64,000 nucleotides of DNA from Bacteroides_E sp964583185 (GCA_964583185.1 CAZOVL010000004.1:1-64000), one strand, 5' to 3'; numbered from the stretch's first letter, positions 44,794 to 54,177 are shown. The notes: a model not told the origin generated them from the letters alone. Made by a program: numbers and translations.

Positions 44794-46488
44794 ATGAAGA
44801 AGTTTTGGAATAAATATACTCGTTGGATATTACCCCTATCTGCTATCACCGTATTGTGCTTTTTTGTGGGTTTTCAAAAAAGTGATACGCGTAATTTTCA
44901 GCTTACAAAAAACTTGGAGATATTCAATGCCATAGTGAAAGAATTGGATCTTTTCTATGTAGATACACTAAATGCGGATGAAACGTTACGGAATGGGATT
45001 GATGCAATGCTCTACTCCTTAGATCCATATACGCAGTATTTTCCTGAAGAAGATCAGAGTGAGTTGGAACAAATGGTAAAGGGTACTTATGGAGGTATTG
45101 GTTCTGTAATTGCTTATGATGTCAAACGTGAGGTTTCAATGATTTCTGAGCCTTATGAAAATACTCCAGCGGCTAAAGCCGGATTAAAAGCGGGTGATGT
45201 GTTGTTGCAGATTGATACCATTGTATTAAAAGGTAAAACCAATCAAGAGGTGAGCGAGTTGCTTAGAGGACAGGTAGGTACACAGTTTAAGTTAAAGGTG
45301 GATCGTCCGGGAGAAGAGAAGCCTCTAGAGTTCTCCATTGTTCGTGAATCAATTCAGTTACCAACTGTTCCTTATTATGGAATGATAGAAGATAAGGTTG
45401 GATACATTAATTTAAGTAGTTTCTCCGGTAATCCCTCTAAAGAGTTTAAGAAATCTTTCTTAGACTTAAAAAAGAAACATAACATTGAGTCGTTAGTTAT
45501 TGACCTACGTAGTAACGGAGGAGGATTATTAGATGAGTCTATTGAAATTGTAAACTTTTTTGTTCCACGAGGAAAAACCATTGTAACTACAAAGGGGAAA
45601 ATTAAGCAAGCCTCGTCAACCTATAAAACATTGCGTGAACCTCTGGATACAGAGATTCCTATTGTTGTTTTAGTAAATAGTTCTACAGCCTCATCGGCTG
45701 AAATTTTAGCCGGTGCTTTACAAGATTTAGATCGGGGAGTGATTATTGGAGCACGTACTTTTGGTAAAGGATTGGTTCAGGTTCCCAGGAGCTTACCGTA
45801 TGGGGGAAACCTGAAGATTACAACTTCCAAGTATTACATTCCCAGTGGACGTTGTGTTCAAGCGATTGATTATTCGTTGCGTAATAAGGATGGTAGTGTA
45901 GGACGTGTTCCCGATAGTTTAGCTACCGTTTTCTATACTGAAGCCGGACGTGAAGTTCGAGATGGAGGAGGAGTTTCTCCGGATATTACTCCACCGGTAG
46001 AGAAACTTCCTAATATATTGTATTACTTGTTGAATGAAAACCAGTTATTCAATTTTGCTACAGATTTCTGTTTGCGTCATCCAACCATCCCTGAGGTTGA
46101 TCAGTTTGAGTTATCTGAAGAAGAGTATGATTTATTCAAAAAACAAGTTCTGGCATCCGATTTTAAATACGATCAGCAGAGCGAAAAAGTGTTATCTAAC
46201 TTAAAAGAGATTGCTGAGTTTGAGGGGTATTTAGAGGGGGCTAAAGAAGAGTTTAAGGCTCTTGAAAATAAGCTTACACACGATTTGGAACGTGATTTAG
46301 ACTATTCTAAAGAGGACATCAAGCGTGTTTTAAGTATTGAAATTGTGAAACGATATTATTTCCAAAAAGGAGGTATCAAGCAACAATTGAAAGAGGATAC
46401 AGACCTGAAAGAGGCTTTATCGGTTTTAAGTGATTCGGAGAGATATCAATCGATTTTATCTCCGGCTAAGGAAAAGAAAGAAGAATAG
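44794..46488 (+). CDS. S41 family C-terminal processing peptidase (second copy)
   Basis: 564 residues from ATG 44794 (MKKFWNKYTRWILPLSAITVLCFFVGFQ membrane anchor or signal). PDZ domain about 90-165 (SEPYENTPAAKAGLKAGDVLLQID) and a Ser-Lys protease core with DLRSNGGGLLDESIEI, NSSTASSAEILAGALQDLDRG (catalytic Ser) and RTFGKGLVQ (catalytic Lys). A long helical C-terminal region follows. Same family as the protease at 23126 but a distinct paralogue. Expected to process periplasmic or outer-membrane proteins. Own promoter and terminator. Confidence 0.93.
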   Translation: MKKFWNKYTRWILPLSAITVLCFFVGFQKSDTRNFQLTKNLEIFNAIVKELDLFYVDTLNADETLRNGIDAMLYSLDPYTQYFPEEDQSELEQMVKGTYGGIGSVIAYDVKREVSMISEPYENTPAAKAGLKAGDVLLQIDTIVLKGKTNQEVSELLRGQVGTQFKLKVDRPGEEKPLEFSIVRESIQLPTVPYYGMIEDKVGYINLSSFSGNPSKEFKKSFLDLKKKHNIESLVIDLRSNGGGLLDESIEIVNFFVPRGKTIVTTKGKIKQASSTYKTLREPLDTEIPIVVLVNSSTASSAEILAGALQDLDRGVIIGARTFGKGLVQVPRSLPYGGNLKITTSKYYIPSGRCVQAIDYSLRNKDGSVGRVPDSLATVFYTEAGREVRDGGGVSPDITPPVEKLPNILYYLLNENQLFNFATDFCLRHPTIPEVDQFELSEEEYDLFKKQVLASDFKYDQQSEKVLSNLKEIAEFEGYLEGAKEEFKALENKLTHDLERDLDYSKEDIKRVLSIEIVKRYYFQKGGIKQQLKEDTDLKEALSVLSDSERYQSILSPAKEKKEE

Positions 46489-46512
46489 ATTCTTGCCAAT
46501 AGACAATAAAAT

Positions 46513-46553
46513 AAAAGCGAGCCTTTTCTACTACTGGAAAAAGGCTCGCTTTT
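46513..46553. terminator. Intrinsic terminator of the second S41 gene
   Basis: AAAAGCGAGCCTTTT pairs with AAAAGGCTCGCTTTT around an 11-nt loop, with A and T tracts on both sides. Confidence 0.9.
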
Positions 46554-46601
46554 ATTTTATAATTGCTTAAGTTTTCTGTTTGAACAATTATAAAAAGAAA
46601 A

Positions 46602-46680
46602 GGTCTAAGACCCTAAGGGTGTCGGTCTAGGACTGAACACTCCTCGGTCTAGGACCGAAGGCCCTTCGGTCCTAGACCGA
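46602..46680. repeat. Phased palindrome array, copy C
   Basis: GGTCTAAGACC at 46602-46612, then units starting at 46623 (CGGTCTAGGACTGA), 46645 (CGGTCTAGGACCGA) and 46667 (CGGTCCTAGACCGA): spacing 21, 22, 22 bp. The last two units and the AGGCCCTT between them make a 37-bp inverted repeat with 18-bp arms (46644-46680). It lies between the convergent ends of the S41 gene and thiD. A small ACGGC/GCCGT hairpin follows at about 46688. Confidence 0.9.
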
Positions 46681-46715
46681 TAATAGGACGGCTTTTGTGC
46701 CGTATAACGAGGGTT

Positions 46716-47528
46716 TTATGATTCCCAAAAATTATAGAAATGATGCACAGGACCATGCCCTTTTCCAATTCTATATTCTGCTCCTGCACTTAATGCTTCA
46801 CTGATGTATTTCTTTGCTTGGACCACCGCATCGTTGAGTGCAAAACCCCGGGCTAAGAATGCAGCTAAGGCAGATGATAGGGTACAACCTGTTCCGTGAG
46901 TATTGGGAGTGTATAGCCTTTGGGAAGGAAGTCTTAATGTTTCCTGTGTCTCGTAGTTGTAGAATATATCAACCAACTCATTCCGTGTTAGATGTCCTGC
47001 TTTTAATAGTACTGAAACGGTGTATTCTTCTGCTAGTTTTTTAGCATAATAAGGAAGATCATCTTGATTCTCTATTTTTTCACCCAATAGAACTTCTGCT
47101 TCGGGTATATTAGGAGTAATTACACGCACACAGGGAATCAGTTGTTTTTTAAGTTTCTCAACCGCACTCTCTTCTAATAGTGTATCGCCCGATGTGGCCA
47201 CCATCACAGGGTCAAGGACAATATTCTGAAGGGGATATTCGGATAATGTTTCTTGTACTTTAGCCACTAGCTCTGCTGAATGTAACATTCCTATCTTGAT
47301 GGCATCTGCACCTGTATCTTCCATAACTGAGCGTATTTGATCGGCAACAAACTGAATGGGGATGGGTAGTACACTTTTCACTCCCATTGTATTTTGGTCG
47401 ACCAAAGCCGTTATGGCTGAAGTACCATAACAACCACAGGCTGAAAAGGCTTTTAAGTCGGCTTGAATGCCTGCTCCTCCACTCGGATCAGTACCTGCTA
47501 TGGTTAAGGCTATGTTATATTTTTTCAT
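46716..47528 (-). CDS. thiD: Hydroxymethylpyrimidine/phosphomethylpyrimidine kinase
   Basis: 270 residues, ribokinase-like fold. Start region ALTIAGTDPSGGAGIQADLKAFSACGCYGTSAITAL; ATP-site NTHGTGCTLSSALAAFLARG with the catalytic Asp replaced in position by the family's GTGC motif. It phosphorylates HMP twice for thiamine assembly. Last gene of the TPP-riboswitch operon thiM-thiE-thiD, 10 bp after thiE. Confidence 0.96.
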   Translation of the reverse strand: MKKYNIALTIAGTDPSGGAGIQADLKAFSACGCYGTSAITALVDQNTMGVKSVLPIPIQFVADQIRSVMEDTGADAIKIGMLHSAELVAKVQETLSEYPLQNIVLDPVMVATSGDTLLEESAVEKLKKQLIPCVRVITPNIPEAEVLLGEKIENQDDLPYYAKKLAEEYTVSVLLKAGHLTRNELVDIFYNYETQETLRLPSQRLYTPNTHGTGCTLSSALAAFLARGFALNDAVVQAKKYISEALSAGAEYRIGKGHGPVHHFYNFWES

Positions 47529-47538
47529 TTTTTCTTCT

Positions 47539-48180
47539 TTATTTTTGATTGTTATGTATAATTGTTTTTAGTTCTTTAGCTGCTTCCATAGGGTCAGGTT
47601 GCGACATAATAGCCGATACAACAGCTAATCCATTGGCTCCCGCTTGCAGAATGGAGGCTGCGTTGAAATGGTTAATGCCACCAATTCCTACACTGGGATG
47701 TTTACTAATATTGGTTAATTGTCTAACTCCCTCAAGTCCCAAAGCTTTTGCTGTGTCAGTTTTTGTAGAGGTATTGAATACAGGAGATAAGCCAATGTAA
47801 TCTACATCCCACTCATTAGCTCTTTCCATATCCTTAAGATTTTCAATTGATAATCCAATAATTTTATTTTTCCCCAATAGTTTTCGGGCAATAGGGTAAG
47901 GAATATCGTGTTGACCAATATGTAAACCCTCTGCATCAACAGCTAAAGCAATATCCAGCCGATCATTAATAATTAAAGGAACGCTATAAGAGGAAAGTAG
48001 TTTTTTTAGTTTTACTGCTTCTTCATAGAAATCCTTTGAACTACAATCTTTCTCTCTCAGTTGAACTACAGTTACTCCACCTTTCACTGCTTGTTCCACT
48101 ACCTCAAGTAAAGGCCTGTTCAAGGTTAAGCTACGATCGGTAACCAAGTAAAGACTTAAATCTAACTTCATTGGAATCAT
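47539..48180 (-). CDS. thiE: Thiamine-phosphate synthase
   Basis: 213 residues, TIM barrel. LYLVTDRS, VTVVQLREKDCSSKDFYE, PLIINDRLDIALAVDAEGLHIGQHDIP and YIGLSPVFNTSTKTD are the pyrophosphate and thiazole-binding segments. It joins HMP-PP and thiazole phosphate. The ATG at 48180 overlaps the thiM stop (ATGA); a second ATG at 48171 (MKLDLSLYLVTD) is also possible. Confidence 0.95.
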   Translation of the reverse strand: MIPMKLDLSLYLVTDRSLTLNRPLLEVVEQAVKGGVTVVQLREKDCSSKDFYEEAVKLKKLLSSYSVPLIINDRLDIALAVDAEGLHIGQHDIPYPIARKLLGKNKIIGLSIENLKDMERANEWDVDYIGLSPVFNTSTKTDTAKALGLEGVRQLTNISKHPSVGIGGINHFNAASILQAGANGLAVVSAIMSQPDPMEAAKELKTIIHNNQK

Positions 48181-48971
48181 AATTTTATATGTTTCTCTAA
48201 AGTGTCATTGGTTAAAAGGTAGAGTTCATCTAGGAAGTTCATTTGTAAACTTCCATTTCCTCTGGATTTTTCTGCTGCAATTTCTCCTGCAATACCCATA
48301 ACTACCATTCCGTGTAATGCTGCAAGAAAAGGATTGGGATTGATGGCCGCAAAACTAGCAATGATGGCTGTAGCTGTGCATCCCATGCCTGTTACTCGTT
48401 CCATCATAGGATGTCCGTTTTTCACCTCTTCAACTTCAACTCCATTCGTAATGTAATCAATGTGTCCACTAACAACCACTATGGATTGGGTGTCTTTGGC
48501 TAATGCCTTAGCTGCTGCAAGTGCATCGGTTGAGCTATCTGTACTATCTACTCCTTTGGTTTTTGCTTGAGTACTATGTAATGCTATAATTTCAGAAGCA
48601 TTCCCCCGTATAATGTTAGGAGAGCATTTTTCAATGAGTTGTTTGCAACATATTCCTCTAAATGGAGTAGCTCCCACACCTACCGGATCGAGTACAATAG
48701 GTATGTTTTGCTCTTTGGCTACTAATCCTGACTTTTCCATGGATTGAACTACTTTAGCATCTAGCGTACCAATGTTTAGAACCAAGGCTGATGCAATTTT
48801 TGTCATATCAGCTACTTCGTCAATGGAATGAGCCATAACCGGTGAAGCACCAATAGCCAGCAGTGCATTGGCCGTATTGTTCATTACCACCAAGTTAGTA
48901 ATGTTATGAATTAAAGGAGATTGTTTGCGTATGGCATCCAAGTCTTTTTGGAGTAAATCTAACTGTATCAT
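48177..48971 (-). CDS. thiM: Hydroxyethylthiazole kinase
   Basis: 264 residues. SPLIHNITNLVVMNNTANALLAIGASPVMAH is the family N-terminal signature, PIVLDPVGVGATPFR binds substrate, and MERVTGMGCTATAIIASFAA is the GxGC ATP/active-site loop. It salvages thiazole for ThiE. First gene after the TPP riboswitch. The set thiM-thiE-thiD is a salvage-type operon; thiC and thiG are not in the window. Confidence 0.95.
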   Translation of the reverse strand: MIQLDLLQKDLDAIRKQSPLIHNITNLVVMNNTANALLAIGASPVMAHSIDEVADMTKIASALVLNIGTLDAKVVQSMEKSGLVAKEQNIPIVLDPVGVGATPFRGICCKQLIEKCSPNIIRGNASEIIALHSTQAKTKGVDSTDSSTDALAAAKALAKDTQSIVVVSGHIDYITNGVEVEEVKNGHPMMERVTGMGCTATAIIASFAAINPNPFLAALHGMVVMGIAGEIAAEKSRGNGSLQMNFLDELYLLTNDTLEKHIKL

Positions 48972-48984
48972 ATTCTACATTTAA

Positions 48985-49027
48985 AAGAAGAAAGCCGTTT
49001 CACATTAATGAAACGGCTTTCTTCTTA
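48985..49027 (-). terminator. Riboswitch-linked intrinsic terminator (attenuator) before thiM
   Basis: GAAGAAAGCCGTTTCA pairs with TGAAACGGCTTTCTTC around CATTAA, followed on the minus strand by TTTTAAA. It lies between the TPP aptamer and thiM, as expected for transcriptional control. Confidence 0.85.
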
Positions 49028-49046
49028 TTTTTATACTAAATAATGT

Positions 49047-49133
49047 ATTGTTTCCGTTTCCCTACGATGTCAATTACAACATATCAGGTTCAAGGGTTTA
49101 GTCTCAGCTATATAAGCACCCCTAACAGTAGTA
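49047..49133 (-). promoter_or_regulatory. TPP riboswitch
   Basis: On the minus strand: TTAGGGGTGC, GCTGAGACTAAACCC, TTGAACCTGATATG and ACATCGTAGGGAAACGG, which are the conserved pyrimidine-binding (CUGAGA) and pyrophosphate-binding (ACCUGAU, GUAGGGAA) elements of the THI box. It controls thiM-thiE-thiD by way of the hairpin at 48985-49027. Confidence 0.97.
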
Positions 49134-49139
49134 CATTTA

Positions 49140-49147
49140 CAAATGTA
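49140..49147 (-). promoter_or_regulatory. -7 promoter box for the TPP riboswitch operon
   Basis: TACATTTG on the minus strand, directly upstream of the TPP aptamer. Confidence 0.6.
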
Positions 49148-49195
49148 GCTAAAAAAGATAATTATAACGAGTGATGCACTTTTAAAATCTGCAGG

Positions 49196-50422
49196 TCAGA
49201 AGTTTATCTTATCCAGAATTTTATGAGTAGCTCCCGATTTTTCTTTAACATATCGGGCTGCATTGTTTCCTGTTTCCTGTAAAAAATGGGCATCAGAGAG
49301 TAGTTGATTTAATAAAGGAGTTAACTCTTCTTCATTATGAATGCAAAATGCAGCTTTAGCCTCTAGCAACTCGTGTGCCTCAATGAATTTGTCATATTTA
49401 GGACCAAAAATAACAGGAACACCGTAAACAGCAGCTTCTAAAGTATTATGGATTCCTGCACCAAATCCACCCCCAATGTGGGCAATATCTCCATATTTAT
49501 ATATAGAAGATAACAATCCAAAGGTGTTTATGATGAGGCAATCTGCGTTGGCTATATTTTCTTTGCCATTTTCAACACGAGTATAAATTGCGTAGGGACG
49601 CTTTAACTTGTCTACAATTTCCACCAGATGTCTGTCGTCTATCTCGTGTGGAGCTAGTATTAATTTTACTTCCGGATGTTCATTGAAGTATTTTATATAT
49701 AAGTCTTCATCAGGTCCCCAAGAACTACCCAAAACCAGGGTAGGTGAACCTTGAACGAACTGTTCTACTATAGGTAGTTTCTTTGAGTTTTCACTAATCT
49801 CTAAAACACGATCAAAACGTGTGTCTCCTACAACTGTGGTTTTATGTATTCCTATTTTAGATAAGAAGCGTTTAGATGCTTCGTTTTGAACAAAAAGTTG
49901 ATCGAAGTTTAGAAGAACTTTACGGTAATGTTTGCCATACCATTTAAAAAATACTTGATCTTTTCGGAAGATAGAAGAAACACTATAAGTGGGAATTCTT
50001 CGTTGATGTAGCTCATCCAGGTAGTTTTTCCAAAACTCATATTTAATAAAGAAAGCCATACAAGGAGACGCTAAGTTTAGAAACTTACGTACATTGCGAG
50101 GCTTATCAAAAGGGAGATAACAAACAATATCTGCCCCTTCATAGTGCTTTCTTACCTCATAACCCGAAGGGGAGAAAAAGGTGAGTAGAATTTTATATTC
50201 GGGATGTAGCTTTTTAATCTCTTCAATCAGTGGACGTCCTTGTTCAAACTCTCCCAATGATGCTGCGTGAAACCAGATGTATGCACTTTCTTTATCACGC
50301 ATATTGCGTAAGATGTCATAAACGACCCAATGGCCTTTTTTCATCTTACGGGGTTTCCGACTAAATGGTGCAACAAGGTGCACCAATAGGTCGTATATAA
50401 TAATAGCTAAGTTATAAAGCAT
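49196..50422 (-). CDS. waaA: 3-deoxy-D-manno-octulosonic acid (Kdo) transferase
   Basis: 408 residues, membrane-associated GT-B glycosyltransferase (GT30). An N-terminal hydrophobic helix (LYNLAIIIYDLLVHLVAPF) is followed by IWFHAASLGEFEQGRPLIE with the catalytic Glu of HAxSxGE. The C-terminal domain has LVLGSSWGPDEDLY, APHEIDDRHL and the CMP-Kdo site GGFGAGIHNTLEAAVYGVPVIFGP. It adds Kdo to lipid A precursor. 6 bp after gltX, likely co-transcribed. Confidence 0.95.
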   Translation of the reverse strand: MLYNLAIIIYDLLVHLVAPFSRKPRKMKKGHWVVYDILRNMRDKESAYIWFHAASLGEFEQGRPLIEEIKKLHPEYKILLTFFSPSGYEVRKHYEGADIVCYLPFDKPRNVRKFLNLASPCMAFFIKYEFWKNYLDELHQRRIPTYSVSSIFRKDQVFFKWYGKHYRKVLLNFDQLFVQNEASKRFLSKIGIHKTTVVGDTRFDRVLEISENSKKLPIVEQFVQGSPTLVLGSSWGPDEDLYIKYFNEHPEVKLILAPHEIDDRHLVEIVDKLKRPYAIYTRVENGKENIANADCLIINTFGLLSSIYKYGDIAHIGGGFGAGIHNTLEAAVYGVPVIFGPKYDKFIEAHELLEAKAAFCIHNEEELTPLLNQLLSDAHFLQETGNNAARYVKEKSGATHKILDKINF

Positions 50423-50428
50423 ACTTTT

Positions 50429-51949
50429 TTATTTAAGTGTGCTAATGGCTTGTTGCATTCGCTTAATGGTTTCTTCTTTTCCAAGAATAGAGGTGATATC
50501 AAACATTTGAGGTCCTTTTCCTTCACCAACTAGAGTCAAACGGAAAGCGTTCATTATTTTCCCCATAGGGTAGTTGTTTCTCTCAATCCACGCTTTAACT
50601 TCTTTTTCTTGGTTTTCAATGCTGAAATCGTCTAAGCCATTTAGAAGGTGCATTAACTCTTCCATTTGACCGGCTGAATCCTCCTTCCAACGTTTTTTTA
50701 CTGTTTTTTCATCATAATGGGTTGGAGCAACAAAGAAAAAGTCGCATTGCTGCCACAATTCTGAGACAAACGATACACGATTTTTCATTAACCCTGCAAT
50801 GGTGATGACTTTATCCAGTGGAGCATTGATGTTCTTGCTTTTCAATACCTCGTTAAATAGCTCGCCAATTTCTTGGTCCGATTTTAATTGTATGTATTGG
50901 TGGTTAAACCATATTCCTTTTTGGTAATCGAATTTTGCACCTGATTTGCTTGCTCTATCTAAATCGAAAGCTTCAATTAACTCAGTCATGGAGAATATTT
51001 CTTGCTCAGTACCGGGGTTCCATCCCAGAAGAGCCAAGAAGTTTATAGTGGCTTCAGGGAAATAGCCTGCTTCTCTAAACCCAGAGGATACTTCACCACT
51101 TACAGGGTCTTTCCACTCCAAAGGAAACACAGGGAAACCCAATCGATCTCCATCTCTTTTACTTAGTTTGCCACTTCCTTCCGGTTTTAATAATAGGGGT
51201 AAGTGTGCAAAGGTAGGCATCGTATCTTCCCAACCAAACGCTTTGTAAAGAAGAACGTGCAAAGGGGCAGATGGTAACCACTCTTCTCCACGGATTACGT
51301 GGGTTATCTCCATCAAATGGTCATCTACAATGTTTGCTAAATGATAGGTAGGAAGTTGATCTGCCGATTTATACAGAACTTTGTCATCTAATATGGTAGA
51401 GCTGATTTTCACCTCTCCACGGATACGATCTTGTACAACAATGTCTTGATTCGGTTCAATTTTGAAACGGACAACGTATTGCTCTCCATTGGCTATTCGT
51501 TGCTCCACTTCTTCCGGAGAAAGTGTTAAGGAGTTGTTCATCATTCCTCGGGTGGAAGCGTCGTATTGAAAGTTCTCTATTTCGTTTCGTTTAGCACTTA
51601 GCTCTTCAGGGGTATCAAATGCAATATATGCTTTGTCGGCATCTAAAAGAACTTGTACATATTTGCTGTATATTTCTTTCCTTTCAGATTGTCTGTAAGG
51701 ACCAAAATCTCCTCCAAAGCTTACTCCTTCGTCGAAATCAATGCCTAACCATTTAAACGATTCTAATATGTATTCCTCAGCACCGGGAACAAACCGGTTG
51801 GAGTCTGTATCTTCAATACGGAAAATGATTTTCCCATTATGTTGACGAGCAAACAGATAATTATATAATGCGGTACGAACTCCTCCAATATGTAAAGGGC
51901 CTGTTGGACTAGGTGCAAAGCGCACTCTTACTTTTTCTTCAGATACCAT
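50429..51949 (-). CDS. gltX: Glutamyl-tRNA synthetase
   Basis: 506 residues, class I. RFAPSPTGPLHIGGVRTALYNYLFAR (HIGH motif), IRIEDTDSNR, HVIRGEEWLPSAPLHVLLY, and KLSKRDGDRLGFPV (KMSKS equivalent), then an all-helical anticodon-binding domain. It carries the longer insertion typical of Bacteroidota GluRS (LEWKDPVSGEVSSGFREAGYFPEATINFLALLGWNPG). Confidence 0.96.
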   Translation of the reverse strand: MVSEEKVRVRFAPSPTGPLHIGGVRTALYNYLFARQHNGKIIFRIEDTDSNRFVPGAEEYILESFKWLGIDFDEGVSFGGDFGPYRQSERKEIYSKYVQVLLDADKAYIAFDTPEELSAKRNEIENFQYDASTRGMMNNSLTLSPEEVEQRIANGEQYVVRFKIEPNQDIVVQDRIRGEVKISSTILDDKVLYKSADQLPTYHLANIVDDHLMEITHVIRGEEWLPSAPLHVLLYKAFGWEDTMPTFAHLPLLLKPEGSGKLSKRDGDRLGFPVFPLEWKDPVSGEVSSGFREAGYFPEATINFLALLGWNPGTEQEIFSMTELIEAFDLDRASKSGAKFDYQKGIWFNHQYIQLKSDQEIGELFNEVLKSKNINAPLDKVITIAGLMKNRVSFVSELWQQCDFFFVAPTHYDEKTVKKRWKEDSAGQMEELMHLLNGLDDFSIENQEKEVKAWIERNNYPMGKIMNAFRLTLVGEGKGPQMFDITSILGKEETIKRMQQAISTLK

Positions 51950-51979
51950 CTTTTTTATTAATATTTAGCGAATTAGCTA

Positions 51980-51987
51980 CAAAATTA
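51980..51987 (-). promoter_or_regulatory. -7 promoter box for gltX-waaA
   Basis: TAATTTTG on the minus strand, 31 bp before the gltX ATG. Confidence 0.5.
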
Positions 51988-52048
51988 AAGTTTTTTTTCC
52001 ACACTGTAGTTTTTTTTCGTACTTTTCGTAAAAATAGATAGGTCTGCT

Positions 52049-54109
52049 ATGGATTATTCAAGGATAAAGAAAAGATATTCTTATAAAGAGTTGTTATATA
52101 AACTCACTCTTTTTGTGGTAACAGTTGGAGTAATTGTTTATTTCTTCCCTCGTGATGAGAAATTCAGTTTTCAATTTGATGAAGGGAAACCTTGGAAGTA
52201 TGGAGAGCTCATCGCCTCATTTGATTTTCCTATCTATAAAAGCGATTTGCAAATTAAGGAAGAGCAAGACAGTGTATTAAGTGCTTTCAGCCCCTATTAT
52301 CTGTTGGATAAAGAATCTGAAAAGAAAACCTTGGCCAAGCTGGAAGAAAACTATAAGAGCTATTTGAAAAAAGAACTCCCATCCGGTAAATACTTCCGCT
52401 ACATAGAAGAACAAATAAAAAAGGTTTATCGAGCAGGAATTATGGTGTCTGATGACTATCTGAAACTAGAAAAAGATAGTGTTTTTTCCATAATGAAAGT
52501 GGAAGACATTACAGCGAGTAAAGCTCACTTGAATACTTTATATACCGTTAAAACTGCTTATGAAGCCATACTTTATGGTGATACTGTGCACTTTGATCCG
52601 GAAGTGCTAAGGCGGTGTGCCTTAAATGAATACATCTATCCCAATTTAAGCTATGAGAAGGAGCAATCTGAAACGGTTAAAAACGAACTCTTGGCAAGTA
52701 TCCCTTTGGCCAAAGGAGTGGTTTTGAGTGGACAGAAAATAGTGGGGCGTGGGGAAATCATTAATACCTATACCTATAGTATTTTACAGTCGTTAAAGAA
52801 AGAGTCGTTAAGCCGCAGCGGAACTTCGGGTATGCAATGGCAGCAATTCATTGGGCATATTTTATTGGTGGGGGTTGTTATAGCCCTTTTTATGCTCTAC
52901 TTAGAGTTGTTCAGAATTGATTTCTATGAGAAAAAAGGAGCTATTTTATTGATTTTCTCTCTGATGGTTTTCTTTTCCGTATTAACCGGTTTGATGGTGA
53001 CAAATAACATAATGAATGTTTATGTTATACCTTATGCCATGTTGCCAATTATTATAAGGGTGTTTTTAGACTCCAGAACTGCTTTTACCTCTTATGTGTT
53101 GACTCTTTTAATTTGTGCATCCATATTAAAGTACCCTTACGAGTTTGTATTGTTGCAAGCAACAGCAGGTTTGGTGGCCATTTTCTCTCTTCGTGAATTA
53201 TCTCAACGTTCGCAGTTATTTAAAAGTGCCATTTTAATAATGGGTACTTATGCCTTAGTTTATATGGGGTATGAATTGATTAATGAAGCGGATATTTCAA
53301 CGCTGAATATGGCCCGGTTCAGACATTTTGCCATTAATGGTATCTTCTTACTTTTCACTTATCCGCTACTTTTTATTATGGAAAAAGCCTTTGGCTTTAC
53401 CTCTAATGTAACGTTGGTTGAGTTGTCCAATACAAACAATCCTTTGTTAAAGCAATTATCAGAAACTGCTCCGGGAACTTTTCAGCACTCCATGCAGATG
53501 GCGAATTTAGCTTCTGAAGCGGCTCGTTACATTGGAGCAAATAGTCAGCTGGTTAGAACAGGAGCTCTCTATCACGATATCGGAAAAATGGTCAATCCCA
53601 TCTTTTTTACAGAGAATCAACCCCCCGGAGTAGACCCGCATAAGAATTTGAGCTATGAAGAGAGTGCTCGTGTAGTGATTAGTCACATAACCGATGGTAT
53701 GAAATTGGCGGATAAACACGGGTTGCCTCAATCCATTAAAGATTTCATTGTAACTCATCACGGAAAAGGAAAGACCATGTATTTTTATGTGTCCTGGATG
53801 AATGAACACCCGGGAGAGGAACCTGATGTGGAGCAATTTACCTATCCGGGACCCAATCCTTTTACTCGTGAAACGGCAATATTAATGATGGCTGACTCAG
53901 TTGAAGCGGCTTCTCGTAGTTTGCCTTCTTATACGGAGGAATCCATTAGTGAATTGGTGGAGAAAATTATTAATAAACAGATGGAATATGGATTCTTTGA
54001 AATGTGTCCTATTACATTCAAAGACATACAAACGGTTAAAGCTGTATTCAAAGAGAAGCTCAAAACCATTTATCATACACGAATTAGTTATCCGGAGTTA
54101 AAAAAATAA
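52049..54109 (+). CDS. 7TM-HD family phosphodiesterase (PgpH/YqfF type)
   Basis: 686 residues. One N-terminal transmembrane helix (about 17-33) and an extracytoplasmic 7TMR-HDED domain (40-260) lead to about seven membrane helices (270-450). A cytoplasmic HD domain from about 465 has NPLLKQLSETAPGTFQHSMQMANLASEAA, HDIGKMVNPIFFTENQ, HGKGKTMYFY and MADSVEAASR, with the HD metal ligands intact. Characterised relatives hydrolyse cyclic di-AMP; that substrate is likely but not provable here. Confidence 0.9.
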   Translation: MDYSRIKKRYSYKELLYKLTLFVVTVGVIVYFFPRDEKFSFQFDEGKPWKYGELIASFDFPIYKSDLQIKEEQDSVLSAFSPYYLLDKESEKKTLAKLEENYKSYLKKELPSGKYFRYIEEQIKKVYRAGIMVSDDYLKLEKDSVFSIMKVEDITASKAHLNTLYTVKTAYEAILYGDTVHFDPEVLRRCALNEYIYPNLSYEKEQSETVKNELLASIPLAKGVVLSGQKIVGRGEIINTYTYSILQSLKKESLSRSGTSGMQWQQFIGHILLVGVVIALFMLYLELFRIDFYEKKGAILLIFSLMVFFSVLTGLMVTNNIMNVYVIPYAMLPIIIRVFLDSRTAFTSYVLTLLICASILKYPYEFVLLQATAGLVAIFSLRELSQRSQLFKSAILIMGTYALVYMGYELINEADISTLNMARFRHFAINGIFLLFTYPLLFIMEKAFGFTSNVTLVELSNTNNPLLKQLSETAPGTFQHSMQMANLASEAARYIGANSQLVRTGALYHDIGKMVNPIFFTENQPPGVDPHKNLSYEESARVVISHITDGMKLADKHGLPQSIKDFIVTHHGKGKTMYFYVSWMNEHPGEEPDVEQFTYPGPNPFTRETAILMMADSVEAASRSLPSYTEESISELVEKIINKQMEYGFFEMCPITFKDIQTVKAVFKEKLKTIYHTRISYPELKK

Positions 54110-54177
54110 TCCTTCTCCGGGGTTCTAAGAATCTTATACCGCAGAAATGGTTATTGTGTAATATAGAATATTGATTA

